Source: Sympetrum striolatum (lineage: Eukaryota > Arthropoda > Insecta > Odonata > Libellulidae). Taken from it: a stretch of 64,000 nucleotides of DNA. The position numbers and the translations under genes are program-made. The notes under the pieces are model-generated. The model did not search any database and was not told the origin of the DNA. It saw only the letters and a list, made by a program, of their open reading frames with translations. Shown here one piece after another: positions 34,942 through 47,262 of this stretch (positions are counted from its first letter, which is position 1; each line of letters opens with the position of its first letter). The stretch covers positions 91,886,615 to 91,950,614 of the forward strand of contig OX388346.1 of the NCBI GenBank assembly GCA_947579665.1, in the 5' to 3' direction.

Positions 34942-36600
34942 ACTAATTAATATATATGTTTCATTGGAATTAAGAAATTTTAAAGTCGGAGAAAGTTTGT
35001 TAAATTAAATCCATGGAAGAGAAATAAAAGAAAATATCATCAAAAAGTTGCTTAAGAGTGTTTGAATATCTGCTAAATCTGGGAATGGCGGTTTAAATGA
35101 CGTTATAGTTGAGTGTTTCCTTACAATTCCATCTTCCAAGTCATTTATTATTTGGGATCATTTTAAATAAAGTTTCACTTCACACATCTACTATTTGTTT
35201 CATATTACGTATTTATAAAGAAAATCCATTTTGGTGTCACTTCTTTACATCATATCTCCCTGAACTATCTTTTATAGTACAACCACACCGTGTTAATCTG
35301 GAATACCATCAATTGAAACACGTAATGAAATCATCTTATTCATCACAATACATTTTAGTAATAAATTAACTTCACCGAACGAGATATTACTGTACGTCTC
35401 ATACTCATATTTCTCTATTATCTGCTATTTTATATGTTTTTAGATCCTAACATTTCTCACAGAATCTCGCTCTTCTAGTAAATGATGTCCTTCTCCATTG
35501 CTCTCCTACCTTCTAGCTATACCTTGTTTGGATTAACAAATTAAGATTGGTTATGGCATCAAAGGTATGCGCGTCTATATTTAAGTTATCTCTTCAAATA
35601 AGATTTGTGGCAAAATACAAATATGATTTACAAAATATCAAAGATTTGGTTGGCAGTATAAAAGAAATATGGTTTAAATCCAAAGGTAAACCGCACCGAA
35701 AAAAGGTATCTTCCGATCGACATGAGAGAAAAAACACCGGACATTCAAAAACGCACGTAAACGGGAAAACCGCTTGTTATTTTGAACGTCGTCAAGGTAA
35801 AATAAAATTCAGAAGTTCCTTTTTCTTATGAACAGCTACGGATGCCCAAGTTTCGAAAAAAATCTCATCCTGTATTCAATTTAGCCTTATTCTTTCAAAA
35901 TGAGCAAAAAGTCGCTCTCGAAATTACGTTTTTTCCTCGACTCTCTTAGGTACCCACTGAGATGAGATCTGTGCACTCTACGCATTATGACGTAATCCAT
36001 TCTAAAGGCAAAATGGCGATTTCCCTTCTCCGTGTTCGTTATGCGGCCTTACTTGGACTTTATTAAATTCAAATTTATTGGGATAAATACATCGTGAAAT
36101 ATTACAGTCGTCGGTAATTGAAGGTGCTCATAAAGCGATCTGATTCAGTGACATTTCCTGCGATTCAAAATGGCCGCGAAATTTATTTTCGCAATAACAA
36201 GTACGAGATGAAGAGTGCACTTTATGTATGCATGTACAGATGAAAATAATTATTGGGAATAAATTCAGCATCAGGGGATTTTATGCTGCTAAATTCATTG
36301 AAGTAAGTAGGAAAAGCTCTTTTTCGCGGATAAAGAAATAAAATTTAGGTAATTTAGGCAAAACGAGGTGCTAAAACACAACAAATGTTGAGTTATCTCG
36401 TATCTCTATACTTGTTATCTGCAAACATTACCGTATCACCGTGAAAGTATAATTCTTTTAAATTTCATTAAATACGCTGTTATTTATAGTTATTTTTTAA
36501 TTCGTGAAAAAATAATTTTCACAAAATATCATAGGAAATGAAATCAATATTAGCAGGCGTGACTTCGTGGAAAGCCATAGTAAAATGAAAAACTTTGTAA
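34942..36600. other. non-coding stretch
   Basis: A 94-codon open frame at 35547-35831 on the + strand has no recognisable content, and I do not call it a gene. Otherwise nothing is seen. Confidence 0.35.
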
Positions 36601-36610
36601 ATTCCACACT

Positions 36611-36660
36611 GAGTTTATTCGCGACCGGTTTCGTAATTTGCATTACATCTTCAGGCAAAG
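36611..36660 (-). ncRNA. hammerhead ribozyme motif, Penelope type (best copy)
   Basis: On the - strand: helix I 5' side TTTGC (36659-36655), CTGAAGA (36654-36648), one extra T, helix II GTAAT-GCAA-ATTAC (perfect, 36646-36633), GAAA (36632-36629), ACCGGT forming the minimal helix III, GTC (36625-36623), then helix I 3' side GCGAA (36622-36618), pairing with one G-T wobble. CUGANGA, GAAA and a GUC cleavage triplet in this order are the hammerhead core. The loop-less ACCGGT helix III is the type described for animal Penelope-like elements. It should cleave between 36623 and 36622, perhaps only as a dimer. Confidence 0.75.
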
Positions 36661-36701
36661 GGAAACATTTTTGCAAGGAATATATAGATAGGATGGCTGA
36701 G

Positions 36702-36740
36702 AGGGTGGGAGGGTAGAGGGGAGGGAAGGGAAGGAGCGGG
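36702..36740 (+). other. G-rich tract, quadruplex-capable
   Basis: GGGTGGGAGGGTAGAGGGG followed by AGGGAAGGGAAGG gives six G runs with 1-4-nt loops. It lies 40 bp from the hammerhead motif, on the C-rich sense side of that presumed retroelement end. Confidence 0.7.
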
Positions 36741-37149
36741 TGCATCATGGATCATCATCATAATTTATTATAGGAAATAATTATTAACTTTCTTAGCCCG
36801 CAAAGATTACATTAATTTGATATATAAAAAAATACAACCATTAAAGTTGTTTTCAGTATGCCTTGGAAGACTTCCATGGATTTCATTGCCTACTTTGAAG
36901 AAATGCATTTGCAACTATATGTCGGATGGCATAACTGCTGAGTGCCTTGCTGGATTTATATTTATGCATTTTTATAACTAATGTTGCATCCACAGCAAGA
37001 AAATAGAAAGTTTTTAATCTCGTAATAAATCAACTCGATTGCGTCTAGCGTTGCCTCACCCTTGGGCAGTTAAAGGTTAACTTTCCGGGGCATTTGTTTC
37101 ATAAATAGCGGCGAAAGCTCTGAAAAGGGGGGGAAATAAGTCTGCGGAA

Positions 37150-37690
37150 GTTGGCGATTATTTGCCCGTATGTCTGATCACACAGCTCCGTGAAATTCGT
37201 CTCATTTGGGCTAATTGCGCTTCCCGTCATCCGCAATTGCCCATCGCACACACACACCCACGCACACCTTTACGGATCGCAGAGAATTACGCAATGCCGA
37301 TCGCAATGTACACTTTTTCTTCCGTTTTTTACGAGCCTTTTTTTCGCGTCAGCGCGGTTGTTCCTCCGAGTCCTCTATTAGCACGCTTGCTTCGGGCCCA
37401 TTATCGCGTGCGTCGGAGAAAAAATGTCGGAGGAACTCCAAGGATGAACACTCCTCCGGATCCTGTTTGCTCTCCGAAAGAGCGTCGATTTTAGCAATTT
37501 GCACTCCCGCGGTAATTCCGCGCAAATTCGCGGGAGATTCCGGACGTTCGGAATTTCGACGTCGGATTCTCTCTCGGCGTTAACACTGCTGTTTGCCGAC
37601 ACTTTCTAACGTCGGCAATTAAAAGACTCGTGATTTTAGGTTTTATTTATCTTCACGAATGACGCGCGGAGCCTAAGATATCGCTACTTT
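37150..37690. promoter_or_regulatory. CpG-rich block with nested hairpins, possible regulatory region
   Basis: CG dinucleotides are dense compared with the AT-rich surroundings. Perfect inverted repeats include CTCCCGCG/CGCGGGAG (37504-37511 with 37529-37536) and TTGCCGAC/GTCGGCAA (37593-37600 with 37611-37618). Overlapping open frames in several phases on both strands look like a composition effect. It lies about 9.4 kb upstream of the first visible knockout/Storkhead exon on the same strand, so a distal promoter or 5' exon is possible but unproven. Confidence 0.35.
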
Positions 37691-37699
37691 GTCTTCGGC

Positions 37700-40600
37700 A
37701 GGTTTTGACGAAACTTACGGTTATTAAAATCTTTACGTTCTTCTGGAACTACTAGCTACGTTTGTGAAGCCGCTTTGATGGCGCATTCTTATGGGTGATG
37801 TGGCAACTAAGGTCTTCGAATTTGCATCCGGTCAAACCTCCGGGTCATCTATAGCTGAATGACAGCCGTGAGAAAGTAAACATTTCGTTTTATTGCTGTT
37901 GAAAACACGACTGAGACATGGATGAAAACCCAGCAAGGTGTTCTTCTCAAGTTTTATGCACAGCTATAAAATATCAGTAAAAAATTCCATTGAGCAAGAA
38001 GGGTCGCAGTAGATGTCTACTATTGTTGGATACACCTTGTTGCTATGAAAACTTAAACTGTCTTGCACAACTTTTCTGTTCTGTGTACCTTTCGATTCAT
38101 GTATGTCCTAAGCGTCATTTTACAACTGGGTATGTTCCTGAATATGTTTGCTGTAATCGAGAGAGATGTAAACCAAAGCCTATTTTAACTGCAGCGCCAG
38201 CCGCCTGGTTCCCTTATGATGTATTAAGGCACATTGTTCGTTTGGAAGGTTCTTGTCGCAAATATCACTGCGCCATCCAGTGCAAATCTTGCTTGTGGCA
38301 AATTCAAAAGAGTTTAACGATGACATCTCACGTTTATTTGGCTATATTGTATACTTTTAATAAATTTTGCTATAATTTTGAAATACCCTCTTCGAGTAAC
38401 AATTTGTCATGATGAATTAAGTAAATTTAATGAAAATCTAGTTTGTTTTAGACAGGTAATATTGTTTAGTTGTTATTTTATAAAATATCGCGGAAATCTG
38501 AATTCAAACGTCTTGCTGATATTTATTGTTAGAACCCGTGTATACTTTTAGAGTAAATTAGTGGAAAACCCATCGCATGCAGTAAATCAATAAGACGTGT
38601 ATTTGCGATCGTTTCAGCTCGTGAATCACTGTTAGGTATTTATGATATGAGATTCCAATTTACAGCATCGAAAATATGCTTATGTGAAATCACGACTGAA
38701 TAATATAATCGACGCCTCGATAATGAAACTCCGTCTCAGTGTTAGAAACGCTTATTACCTAACAAACAACACTATTGAGACGTAGTCGTTTATCGTATTT
38801 CTGTGGAAGACCTTCCTGGGCAATTTGACAAATTATCGTGATAATATAATAAGTAATAGGCTGAGAAACATCTCAGAGATGTATCTCTCAAGGATGTTTC
38901 AGTTAAGATGCTAATTTGTCATAAGTGCGCTTTGTAGCTTCGTAAATATTTCTCCGTCTCAGGTTAATTTGGTATCCCCATCGATTAAAAGAATTGCCCA
39001 ATTAATTGATCTAAAACAGTGATTTAGGTATTGCTGCACATTTTGGAGATACCGCCGAATATTGATCCTGTTTGTCAGGTGATGATTCTGATTAGGGATT
39101 TCGATTGAACCAAAATATTTATATATTCTGCATTCTAAATGATTTTGTAAGATTGTATCATTTGTCGCTAATGAGTGTGTTACTGCTGTTGTGATTTGAA
39201 AGGGAGGGGTATTAAAATATTTGAATGGAAATAATATTTTATAATTTCAGCATTGTATAATCTTTATAATTTATTGGACTCTACCTTCCCTTTTTTGTAG
39301 CAGTTTTCTTTTTGTCTTGTTTCTTTCAAGAAGTTTCCACATGTCGACATCTGCTTAAAGTGATTTTTTATCAATTGATTAATATATTTCTTTCTTGCAT
39401 ACTGTTTTCAGAATCAGCAAGTCTTCCACCGAATTTATTTTCTCATTAATAATATAAAGGATTGTTTTAAAGACTGTTTCCACTTTGTTAATAATCCTTA
39501 AGTATTCACAGAAATTCAATCTGTACAAAAACTTTACATTGAAGTTTTAGTCATAGAAGTTGTAAGGAAGTAGCGATGGATTTCGTGCATCACCCACCAA
39601 ATAAATATGAAAATGTTGTTATGAGTTGTATACAAGGACCTCCAGATACCACTAAACGGACTGTGATTACGGATTAACCCGTTGTTATCTTCAGTTGCCT
39701 TCGCCGTGTTCCGCCTTTATAATTGCTGCACGCCCACTTGCGACGCATGTAAAAGGCGGAACTCGGTGTGTGGCACGCGAGGGATCCTTCGTGCGAAACA
39801 ATTTATGAGAAGATAAGTGGCGTAATCATCGGGAATCTGAATTTGAAGGGTCGGATTCCGATCCTAAAATATAGGAGTTCATCGAGGGTCGAGCGGTTCA
39901 CCTCTGAGATCTGTGGGCCATCTCCAATCTGCTCAGCCGTGAAAAACCGTGTTACGTCGCTGTAGTGTTACCATCTGATATGCTCCGAGAGTGACGTCTT
40001 CAGTGCTTCTCATGTATTAACTGTGTACCGGAATCGCCTCTCATTCAAATTTTAATCTTTTCTTTTCCAAACGGTAGAACCGTTGGAAAACTTACTTTTC
40101 TTTCTACTTCTCTTCAATTGACAGAAGCAAATTTACTCCCGTAGAAAGTGCTCTATATTTATTGACACGAGAAGTCAGGAACGATTAGTTTAATGTTGAT
40201 ACTGAATGGTATTGTGGGTAGGGAACAGCTGGGTAATTTAACTGGGATACATATAGCAAAAAATGTATGCCATATACGAACTTCGAATCCATTTTATAAT
40301 TATTCTTTATTCGACAGTATTAAATTTATCATTTCTATTCCCAGATTAAGTTGTATTCATTATGGCAACATGAATCGGTAAACTCTTTAATAATCCCATA
40401 AATAAATTTAAATCATTTTATATTAACTTATATTCTACTATTCGTTTTGGAACGTGGATCAAAACCTAACAAGAGGATCGTCGAATACAAGAAGTTTATC
40501 TTATTATAAGTGATTAGTGTATAAAAAGGTATTGCCAATCAAAATTTTATATTTGTAGATGGCGATATTTAGCTTGACTTAAAACTCACTTTGAATACCA

Positions 40601-43600
40601 AAAAGAAAACTCCCTCCTAAGACGCAGTGTAGTAATGAAAAATTTGATGGATATAATATTTTTCTCATGCTCTTTGAGCGTTGAGGAAATTGTATTTACT
40701 TTTGCCTCAGTCTTGTTCATGGCTGTGATAACAGTTACTAAGATGTAATAGATGCTGAGTATTGGAATCCATTCTCGTCACTCCTTACTGTATATGAAAA
40801 GTTTTAGAGGATAATGACGATTTACTTACGGGACTCATTACCTTCATAAGATTTATCTCTATTATGGAACATAATAAGGATATATACTTTTCTACAGTAT
40901 TTATTATTACAATATTATTATACATCCTTATTATATTATGAATTTCCACAACATCTGTGCCGTCTACGTAGATTTTATTCTATTATAGAAGATAATCTCA
41001 TAGCATCCCTGTTTCATTATCTCTTGGCTCTTTTTCAGCGAGGAATCAGTCAACTTCATCACTCCTTATCGTATGAAATTGACTCATTCCCTCTTTAAAC
41101 GTATACGTAGCTAATTTGGAGAGTTTGGGGATCCAACAAAACTTCGGGAAGAAGACAAATCCGAAATACAGAACAAAAATAAAATACAAAATACGTAAAA
41201 TAGGCGATGGAATTAACATAAACTTCGTGTGCTACCTACCTAAAATAAGGTAAAGATTGGATTCGTACGCAAATTTCCGCATGGACATCGGTCATTTGTT
41301 GTAGTACGGAATTCTTAATGGTATTGTATGTGGGTTACTCAATCTTGGCATCTGGGAAATCAATACTGCTGCGTCATCTTGGGCCTTCTTCGTGATTCAT
41401 AAAATACTTCATAATATTTCCACCGTGGATAAATCAATTAACGGTGTTCCTTTCTTAACGTGTCAGTAGAACTTTGCTGAGTATGGCTAATTAAGAGAAA
41501 GATAAACACTCCAACAAAGTTCTTACGCGATTGTGATGTATCGTTTTAGCAGTATATTTGTGAAAAAGCGTAGCTGTTGCTTGGATTCAGATTAGTACGC
41601 TAAATTAATATCAATTATGACTTGATACTGTTTTTAGTTGGAACAGGAAATCTATTTCGTTCGCTCCGACTTAAAGTTAGAAAAGTAAATCCTAAAGATA
41701 ACACCCTCTAACCTTGAAAGGACTTCATCAACTTGTTTACTAATTTGATGGAATTTTAAAGAATACATTTCATTGTTATTTTATCACTATTGTTAATCCA
41801 TGAAGATTTTTCGCATAAAATAACGAAAATTAATCCTGGAATTATTTCTTACATCTTCAGGGCTCATTACACTAATATCAAATAAGATACAATTTTTTAG
41901 GAAATATTCAAACGCAAATGTGGGAAAAGAAACGCTGAAAGTTAAGTGAGGGTAAAAGTCAAAATTAAAATTCTCCTCGAACCAGAATACGGCGAGGAAC
42001 ACTTTAGATTTTGTGTCAGTTCGAAAGAGATTCAAGTAAGGAAGACATCGTAGGATATGTTATGCTTTGATATTTTCTCGATACATTTAGAAAAATCTTC
42101 ATCTCATTGATGACTCTGAGTTGCATCCTTGACCACAATTGTAGTTTCTCAATCACAAAATGGGAAATGGGAACGTCGTCCTCGGATCTTCTCTCAACTC
42201 CTCGTTCTATGGAATCATTATTCCAGTGTACAATTCGGCCTGATCCTTACTCCCCGAGCTGTGTAAAATATTAGTGATCTGTGGGGTGGAGAATTTTGAA
42301 GAATTCCTCCAAGTTTTAGGTTATTTCAAAAGAAACCCCTCGCTAATGAGAAAATTAACACATCATCGTCCGCTGGGTATTCTGTGAATGTGTCTTATGC
42401 CGCAAATGTTTTGCGACGCCGTTTAACTAGTCGAACATTTTCGTCTCCCGTAAGCACCGCGTTAATTTAAAGTTAAATTTCCAAACTTAGCATCCGTGAG
42501 AAAGGCAAAGATGGAAAATTCCATGTAGTTTTACTTTGGCTGTCTTTCAAGTCATAAGAATACATCAGGGACATTGTGGAATAATGGTAGCCATTGAATA
42601 GTCTGTCTTGCTTTAGTCAAAAATCGAAAGTGATTTAGTTTGACATTTTGCCTATAATGGAAAGGAATACTTAGGCGAAATTTCCAAGTAAAGATCATTA
42701 ATGACTTTGAGCCAGTAAATTGTCGGAAATATTGTTTTTGAAACAAAAGCTAGAGGCAAATCCACTGCAAAGAGTTTCTATAAGCCATTGGCTTGAATTA
42801 AATTTGCTTCCAAAGCAATAAATTCTAGTTGTAATGAAATTATTCGGCCAAATGTGGATCCGGATGGAACCAGTTCTTTCTCTACGTTGCAATCATTGCT
42901 GTGTATTCTCCCGAGTCATCAGTAATAATTTTTAATTTCAACAATGATTTCTAAGATTGCACTTTCACTGCAGACGGATATCCTCGCGAAACTAGTTGAA
43001 TGGATCTCTAGGGACCGCAAAACGTATTTCCGCTGAAATCTCTAAATAGATTTTTTTATGCGATAGCGGTACTTTCTCTATAATACGCATATGGAGAAAG
43101 TTAAGCTTATATGACAAGCAGAAGTAGGGGAGCATCCTCTGGCACTGCGATCTCGTGCATATGGAATGTTGCATGGACCTCGTGCTGATTTCTGCAATCA
43201 TTTGAGGGCGCCGACAATCATCTGACGGAGAAAGTTCTCCCAATTTCTTCCAAACGCCGCTTGACTCCACATTGAGACATCTTTGCTTTCATCAGTCGAT
43301 TGCAGATTAGAAAATTATTGCTGTCAATCATAGATTTACGGAATTAATTCAAGTCGCACGTACCAATTTCCCAGTTCCTCCAATGGGACATTTGGAAGAA
43401 CTAATGTTTCTCGAAGACATACTGAAGAATTGAAATAATATTTAAACTAGTTACCCTCAATGCATTTCAAGTACACCACGATTAAAATATTGTCCTAACC
43501 CGCTAATAAAAAACATATTTCAACTTCGAAATTCTAACTGTGGACTAATAATGTGCAGAATTCGCGACAATACCGTAAGGAATTACCAGGGCTGTAATAT

Positions 43601-43810
43601 TAAGATTTTTAACCTTTTATTTTGTAGTTTTGCTTTTCCTACACTGGGATTTTATTTGTTTAAATTGATCGTTTCACTTCTGAAAAATACATTCTTGAAG
43701 TGGCTTATTTCAGCATTTTTCTCTGTTCTGAAATAAATTGAGGGTTTCAAGACTTTTTTATCTTCTTTATTTATTCTTAAATTAAGTTTTGTTTTTGATT
43801 CATAATTAAA
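37700..43810. other. AT-rich non-coding stretch
   Basis: A 140-codon open frame at 37990-38412 starts without an ATG and has no recognisable similarity; I do not call it. An eroded CCTGAAGATGTAA word (- strand, near 41860) recalls the hammerhead motif but lacks GAAA and GTC. No other feature is seen. Confidence 0.35.
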
Positions 43811-43814
43811 TATG

Positions 43815-43930
43815 ATCTATTTATATACACCTACACAAAATTTTTACGTATATAATAGCGTTGACGAAAGGTTAGATGGAAGAAGAGACTTTAGAGTCTC
43901 AATCTCGCCTTCATAAAGACCTTATAGACG
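43815..43930 (+). mobile_element. (TAA)n-tailed retroelement family, copy 1 (3' end)
   Basis: In + orientation it shares GACGAAAGGTTAGATGGAAG, the hairpin AGAGACT-TTA-GAGTCTC, CAATCTCGCCTTCATAAAGAC and CTT with the copies at 46239, 59389 and 62417. It is truncated at 5' and its simple tail is eroded. Confidence 0.75.
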
Positions 43931-46235
43931 TACTGCATTTACATGTTTGATGTAGGCTTAATTGTAGAAGAATTATTTGAGTTTTCACTGTAGCTTTCCT
44001 TAATCATTACCCTGCGATTTTGTGTCTACGGAAAGGTATTCTAGCATCTATTTCCCCTGATTTTTAATTTAAGAATTTGTTCAAGAATCATTCCTTTTTT
44101 CCTGCAGTGCATTTTATACTCAAATCTTTTCGGATCGATACTCATTCGTTGTCATTGTTTGTCCAATCATCTCTTTCTCATTGAATTAGCATTGGAATCC
44201 TCTTATATTGTTCCTCCTTGAATCTTAGATGGAAAGTGAACCCTCCGTCTTCTCTCTTCGGTACTAAAATAATATTTCTAAATTGTATGATTTAGAACTT
44301 ATCGCTTCAAAGTGTTTTATCGAGATTATCTTTGTTTTTGGATTTCCGTGCCTTCGCGCTCTTGTCCATCGTGGAAAAATGTCTCAAATGCGGATTCTGA
44401 GTGTGAAGTCAATACTTTGGGAGCACAGTCGCTTTGCTCTTTGGGACAGAAGAACGCAGTGGACATGAGTTTTTCCTTTCAGACAAGAAAAAGTTTCTTT
44501 TCGCTTCGGATTCGGTTTCACTTGAGCAAAAATATTGCTTTTTTCGCCTTGGCTTTTGGTTGGGTTCCGGTTGAATGAACTTTTACGAAACTGGCGAATC
44601 GGCGGCGGTTTTTTTTCTTTGGCGCGGTACTTATGCAATGAAGCAGGAGATTCTGCGATACATTGGGATACTTGTTGATACCTCAGCTACACCCGCCGAG
44701 TGTTCTACGCACGCACTGTCCCACAACTTCATTGCGTTTCTAGTTGGTGTAAATTCAAGTAAGAGGCCTTTGTTCCAATATCAACGCACTTTGACGAATT
44801 GAGAAACGAATTGTCAATTTTTTATACCGTTTGCACCAACAAGCAAGCCTCCGTTCTGAACAAGCAAATCACATCCTATCGTTATTCCTTTCGGATATCT
44901 TAAATAAATTGTTATGGACAGGAAAAGGTAGATTTGCAATAAAGTAATTAACGATGAAAGTGGTCGTACTGCAAATTTCGCGTTATTTCTACTTTTTACT
45001 TATTTACTTTTAACAGTTCTCGTTTAACTGAGAGAATATCCCCTAACGTTTTTCATTACCTACTTGCTTAATTTACACCAAACAGACTGTTTTTATGAGT
45101 CATTGTATGTATTTTATCAAGATACGGTTCTACAGAAAAATCAAATGTTGAATTATAGAAGAACAATAGGAGCATATACTTTAGAAAAGTAAAGTAACTT
45201 ATTTTAAAGTATATACTTTTGAATTTTTAGCCTTTTTCGTCGGTTGAAATTGTTTTATTCAACGAATATTCCCACGCTTATATTATTTTAAATCATTAAT
45301 AGCACGGTTACGATCAACAAGCCAATGACAAACCACAAATATGATTTAATAATGAGTAATAATGGATTTGATTTTAATGGATAATACATTTAAATCTATC
45401 TCAAATATGATTTGAGATGGATTTTTTTATTAAACCAATCTACTGCTTTTCAAAGCTTCTTACTATGCTAAGATTTTACTATAGCCTCATATTAATTTTT
45501 GATAATCGTTACGGAATCTCTCGGTTAAATATGTATAGATACCGTTTCCGGGATTTTTTTCATATAGGCTTTTACTAGTTGACGTGATTTTACGCTATTG
45601 CGACTTAGTTATTTCACAACAGTTACGGTTAACGAATAACTACTTCATTTGATCAGCGTAGATGCTCTCAAGTGAAATATTTTTTCATTTTGCCTCGTTT
45701 AAAAGATTGATGTTTGTTTTACGGTACACTGATTTGAAAATTTCATAATACTTAACTGCTCTCCGAATACACGTCTTAGCTTGTCCGAGGAAAAAGTTGG
45801 TTGGGTGAGGAAAATCATGATCAATAAGGAAGTTCACCTTCTCAGCTCGGAGTAACTACTTGTGGGAATTGAATCAATTCAGAGATTTGTAAAATTTTCT
45901 TCAAGATTGTTTTTCTTTCTTAATTTATCTCAATAAATGCTTGCACGATATTATTTCGACAGCTTAGTTTTAGTTCTAAGTGAAAGATAAGCTTAGTAAC
46001 ATTGCGCTTCTATCATCTTGCAGTGTGATTGTGAGTATTTGAGTTACCAGTATAAAATTAGGACTGTATATGATTACACATTGTTGCATGAGGTGTTTTT
46101 ACAACAAGAAATTCATAATACACGTTCTTCCGCATTAATTTTGGTCGAATGTCATTGGTCTATTAACTGTTGTTATTGGTTGATTGTCAATTATTATAAA
46201 AAATGAAGAATTCTTGTTTTCGACGAATTAAATAG
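43931..46235. other. AT-rich non-coding stretch with small hairpins
   Basis: A 15-bp-arm hairpin lies at 45392-45424 (14 of 15 pairs, AAATC...GATTT) and an imperfect ~20-bp inverted repeat at about 45173-45226. No gene is recognised. Confidence 0.4.
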
Positions 46236-46238
46236 CAT

Positions 46239-46760
46239 ATTATTATTATTATTAAGGTCTTTATTGAAGGCGAGATTGAGACTGAAAAGTCTCTTCTTCC
46301 ATATAGCCTTTTGTCAATGGTATTATATACATAAAAGCTTGTGTATATGTGAATAGAAATAGAGAGGAAAACTTAAGAAGGAGTGGAAGTAAAAAAAACC
46401 TAAGGTGATATCTCAGGAAAAAATATCCACAGCAGGAAAACACCCTCAGAGAAGGGGGGTGTGAAAAACCCGCGAAAACCTACTGACAGTACAAGCCAAA
46501 AGATGTCAAAGAAAGCTGTGTATAACATGGAAATTACAAAATCAATAGTACTATAACTAAATTACAAATTCATAATAAAATAAAATCAGAAACAGAAGCA
46601 GGAAAAACTGCAATAGTAAACCACGAGGAAAGAATTAATGAGACAAAACATAAGATATAAAATTCAGACGAAATTACAAAAAAATAATAATAAAATCAAA
46701 AAAGAGGTAACTGCAGGAATACACTACGGGAAAATGGTAAATATAAAAAATTAATAAAAC
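46239..46760 (-). mobile_element. (TAA)n-tailed retroelement family, copy 2
   Basis: Read on the - strand it ends CTCGCCTTCAATAAAGACC then (TAA)n (46258-46239). Inside lie the hairpin GAGACT-GAA-AAGTCTC (+ strand 46277-46293) and a block GCAGGAAAACACCCTC (about 46430), shared with copies 3 and 4. The rest is A-rich on the + strand without coding traces. AATAAAG plus a (TAA)n tail suggests a non-LTR retroelement or its SINE partner. Confidence 0.75.
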
Positions 46761-47033
46761 ATTCAAATAATAAAAATTGTTTCGAAAATGACACTTAATA
46801 AAAAGACATGAAAAATTTAGCAGTTAATTAAAAATGGTAACTTAATAAATACGTATGGAAATATTTTTTTATGATGAGGATCTAAGAATTATAAATACAA
46901 AGGACAAGTAATGTATAAAATTGTCTATATTTGTCATATTCTCTAGGTTTGGATCATTTTGGGTCGCTACCATTCCCTTAGTATCTGCTGCAATCTGCTG
47001 ATCCGTATTTGAAATGATCTCTTTCTGTTACAG

Positions 47034-47262
47034 ACAGGTGAGAAGATGCGAAGTCGGCGCTGAGATGGGCTCCATGCAGAGGGAGTCTCGGCGGCATGCA
47101 GATGGTGCGGACAGCGCCTCGCCGCGGCGGGTGCTGCTCCTCCGCCATTGTCTCGCCATCCAGCTGCAGAGGCGCAGGAAAGGCGTGGCCAACGAAGGAT
47201 TCGCCAAAGGCCACGAGAACTCCGAATTCTGGATGTACGACAGCGGATACCTCCTCTTCCAG
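47034..47262 (+). CDS. ko: Storkhead-box / knockout homologue, first visible coding exon
   Basis: This exon encodes the N-terminus of a STOX1/knockout family protein, winged-helix factors that act in the nucleus. A polypyrimidine tract ending in CAG at 47031-47033 gives the acceptor; the donor is CAG|GTGAAC after 47262, phase 0. Translation probably starts at ATG 47065 (alternative 47074), giving 66 residues; an earlier ATG at 47046 is out of frame. Residues 22-66 (RVLLLRHCLAIQLQ ... YDSGYLLFQ) align with the start of STOX1, where a similar L-A-L-V-L-C-R-L segment precedes the F-R-A-F-R-R-A-N region; here exon 2 supplies SFLEAN. The exon is GC-rich against AT-rich flanks, and GC-rich third positions support selection. 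Non-coding 5' exons are likely upstream because the exon begins at a splice site. Confidence 0.8.

Noticed and set aside
37990..38412. 140-codon open frame, + strand
   Set aside because: It begins at a TTG rather than ATG and has no recognisable domain. The Cys content looks incidental, and no splice or promoter context supports it.
41840..41880. Possible fourth hammerhead motif (CCTGAAGATGTAA on the - strand)
   Set aside because: The CUGANGA part is present, but no GAAA or GTC follows at a suitable distance and helix II does not form.
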